This document shows positions 62,901 through 64,000 of a stretch of DNA of 64,000 bases, piece by piece. Origin of the DNA: Crossaster papposus (Eukaryota > Echinodermata > Asteroidea > Velatida > Solasteridae); assembly GCA_037893245.1 (NCBI GenBank), contig JBAIAA010000808.1, forward strand, positions 620,001-684,000, written 5' to 3'. Position 1 is the stretch's first letter; each line of letters begins with the position of its first letter. A model generated the notes under the pieces. The model was not told the origin of the DNA. It saw only the letters and a list, made by a program, of their open reading frames with translations, and did no database searches. Both the position numbers and the translations under genes were made by a program.

Positions 62901-64000
62901 TCAGACACGTCGATATACTCTATCTCTGTCTTCTACCTCTGCTGTTCCTTCTGAGCAGGCTGAGTGAGGTGTAGATCAGACACGTGGATATACTCTATCT
63001 CTGTCTTCTACATCTGCTGTTCCTTCTGAGCAGGCTGAATGAGACACGTGGATATACTATATCTCTGTCTTCTACCTCTGCTGTTCCTTTTGAGCAGGCT
63101 GACTGAGGTGTAGAGCAGACACGTGGATATACTCTATCTCTGTCTTCTACCTCTGCTGTTCCTTCTGAGCAGGCTGAGTGAGACACGTGGATATACTATA
63201 TCTCCGTCTTCTACCTCTGCTGTTCCTTCTGAGCAGGCTGAGTGAGGTGTAGATCAGACACGTGGATATACTCTATCTCTGTATTCTATCTCTGCTGTTC
63301 CTTCTGAGCAGGCTGAGTGAGACACGTGGATATACTCTATCTCTGTCTTCTACCTCTGCGGTTCCTTCTAAACAGGCTGAGTGAGGTGTAGATCAGACAC
63401 GTGGATATACTCTATATCTGTCTTCTACCTCTGCTGTTCCTTCTGAGCATGCTGAGTGAGGTGTAGATCAGACACGTGGATATACTCTATATATGTCTTC
63501 TACCTATGCTGTTCCTTCTGAGCAGGCTGAGTGAGAGACGTGGATATACTCCATCTCTGTCTTCTACCTCTGCTGTTCCTTCTGAGCAGGCTGAATGAGA
63601 CACGTGGATATACTCTATCTCTGTATTCTACATCTGCTGTTCCTTTTGAGCAGGCTGAGTGAGGTGTAGATCAGACACGTGGATATACTCCATCTCTGTC
63701 TTCTACCTCTGATGTTCCTTCTGAGCAGGCTGAGTGAGGTGTAGATCAGACACGTGGATATACTCTATCTCTGTCTTCTACCTCTGCTGTTCCTTCTGTG
63801 CAGGCTGACTGAGGTGTAGATCAGACACGTGGATATCCTCTATCTCTGTATTCTACCTCTGCTGTTCCTTCTGAGCAGGCTGAGTGAGACACGTGGATAT
63901 ACTCTGTCTCTGTCTTCTACCTATGCTGTTCCTTCTGAGCAGGCTGAGTGAGGTGTAGATGAGACACGTCGATATACTCTATCTCTGTCTTCTACATCTA
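62901..64000 (+). repeat. Right edge of window: copy of the 56.69-57.31 kb segment, then ordinary monomers
   Basis: CTGAATGAGAC (AATGAG at 56731 and 63038) and TATATATG (57181 and 63488) give a 6307-bp offset over about 62997-63620. After that the order GTATTCTACATC, CTCCATCTC, GATGTTCC, TGTGCAGGCTGACTG, GATATCCTC matches 59350-59640. The window stops 37 bp into a monomer that starts at 63964, so the array continues to the right. Confidence 0.8.

Larger units (their letters stand above)
1..64000 (+). repeat. Satellite array of 75-bp and 64-bp monomers filling the whole window
   Basis: Every line of the sequence is a head-to-tail copy of one monomer family. A monomer begins ACACGTGGATATAC, continues through a pyrimidine-rich stretch with CTCTGCTGTTCCTTCT, and ends GAGCAGGCTGAGTGAG. 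In L copies an extra GTGTAGATCAG follows. Adjacent monomers differ at a few positions, whereas monomers one HOR period apart are nearly identical, which is the signature of amplification by unequal crossing-over. No reversed monomer, mobile-element insertion, telomeric repeat, poly-A tail or unique flank was seen. The G+C of the consensus L monomer is 36/75. No function is known from sequence alone; the array type is typical of eukaryotic constitutive heterochromatin. The strand is given as + only because that is the orientation described. Confidence 0.98.

Noticed and set aside
1-64000. CRISPR array
   Set aside because: There are direct repeats at regular spacing, but no unique spacers: the whole unit is repeated and spacer-like positions are the same sequence in every copy.
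1-64000. Array of rRNA, tRNA or other RNA genes
   Set aside because: The monomer is too short, has no recognisable cloverleaf or conserved rRNA segment, and no internal RNA polymerase III box match that I could support.
1-64000. Bacterial or viral origin, or a coding repeat of a large surface protein
   Set aside because: The reading frame is broken by stops in nearly every monomer and by the 64-bp units. No non-repeat gene appears in 64 kb, which would be extraordinary in a bacterial or viral genome.

Overview
The window is one uninterrupted satellite DNA array. I found no gene, RNA gene, transposon, CRISPR array or single-copy sequence in it. All monomers run in the same direction, from a partial copy at the left edge (first full monomer starts at 14) to a truncated copy at the right edge (63964-64000). 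The array therefore extends beyond the window on both sides. Tens of kilobases of homogenised, higher-order-repeated tandem DNA mean a eukaryotic nuclear genome, most likely constitutive heterochromatin (centromeric, pericentromeric, subtelomeric or sex-chromosome). Apart from the CpG inside CACGTG the consensus monomer has no CpG, which is compatible with a CpG-methylating genome, possibly a vertebrate. The species cannot be named from this sequence.

There are two monomer lengths. The long form (L) is 75 bp and the short form (S) is 64 bp. They differ by one 11-bp module, GTGTAGATCAG, just before the next monomer. Counting a monomer from ACACGTGG: CACGTG is at positions 2-7, a pyrimidine-rich middle spans about 14-49, and GAGCAGGCTGAGTGAG closes the core (49-64). 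The consensus L monomer is 36/75 G+C with 25 T against 14 A on the + strand. I estimate roughly 900 monomers.

Above this sits a mosaic of higher-order repeats (HORs), each a long string of L and S monomers duplicated in tandem, then partly overwritten by later duplications. Periods read from diagnostic variants, left to right: 1540, 2246, 1262, 3252, 1348, 898, 2866, 1957, 1376, 1337, 6169, 3296/3446, 781, 2722, 5012, 1209 and 1562 bp. After correcting for visible micro-deletions, each equals 75a + 64b with more L than S in all but one. The largest is a 6169-bp unit of about 87 monomers present twice (29243-41587) with very few differences. Its junction monomer, near 35412-35419, has the form expected from in-register unequal crossing-over.

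The points most worth a second look are the CACGTG element that is intact in most of the roughly 900 monomers, the 11-bp length switch that is close to one helical turn, the HOR junction and micro-deletion monomers that record duplication order, and the absence of any insertion or inversion over 64 kb. The short open frames of 63-80 codons are by-products of the repeat and are not annotated as genes.
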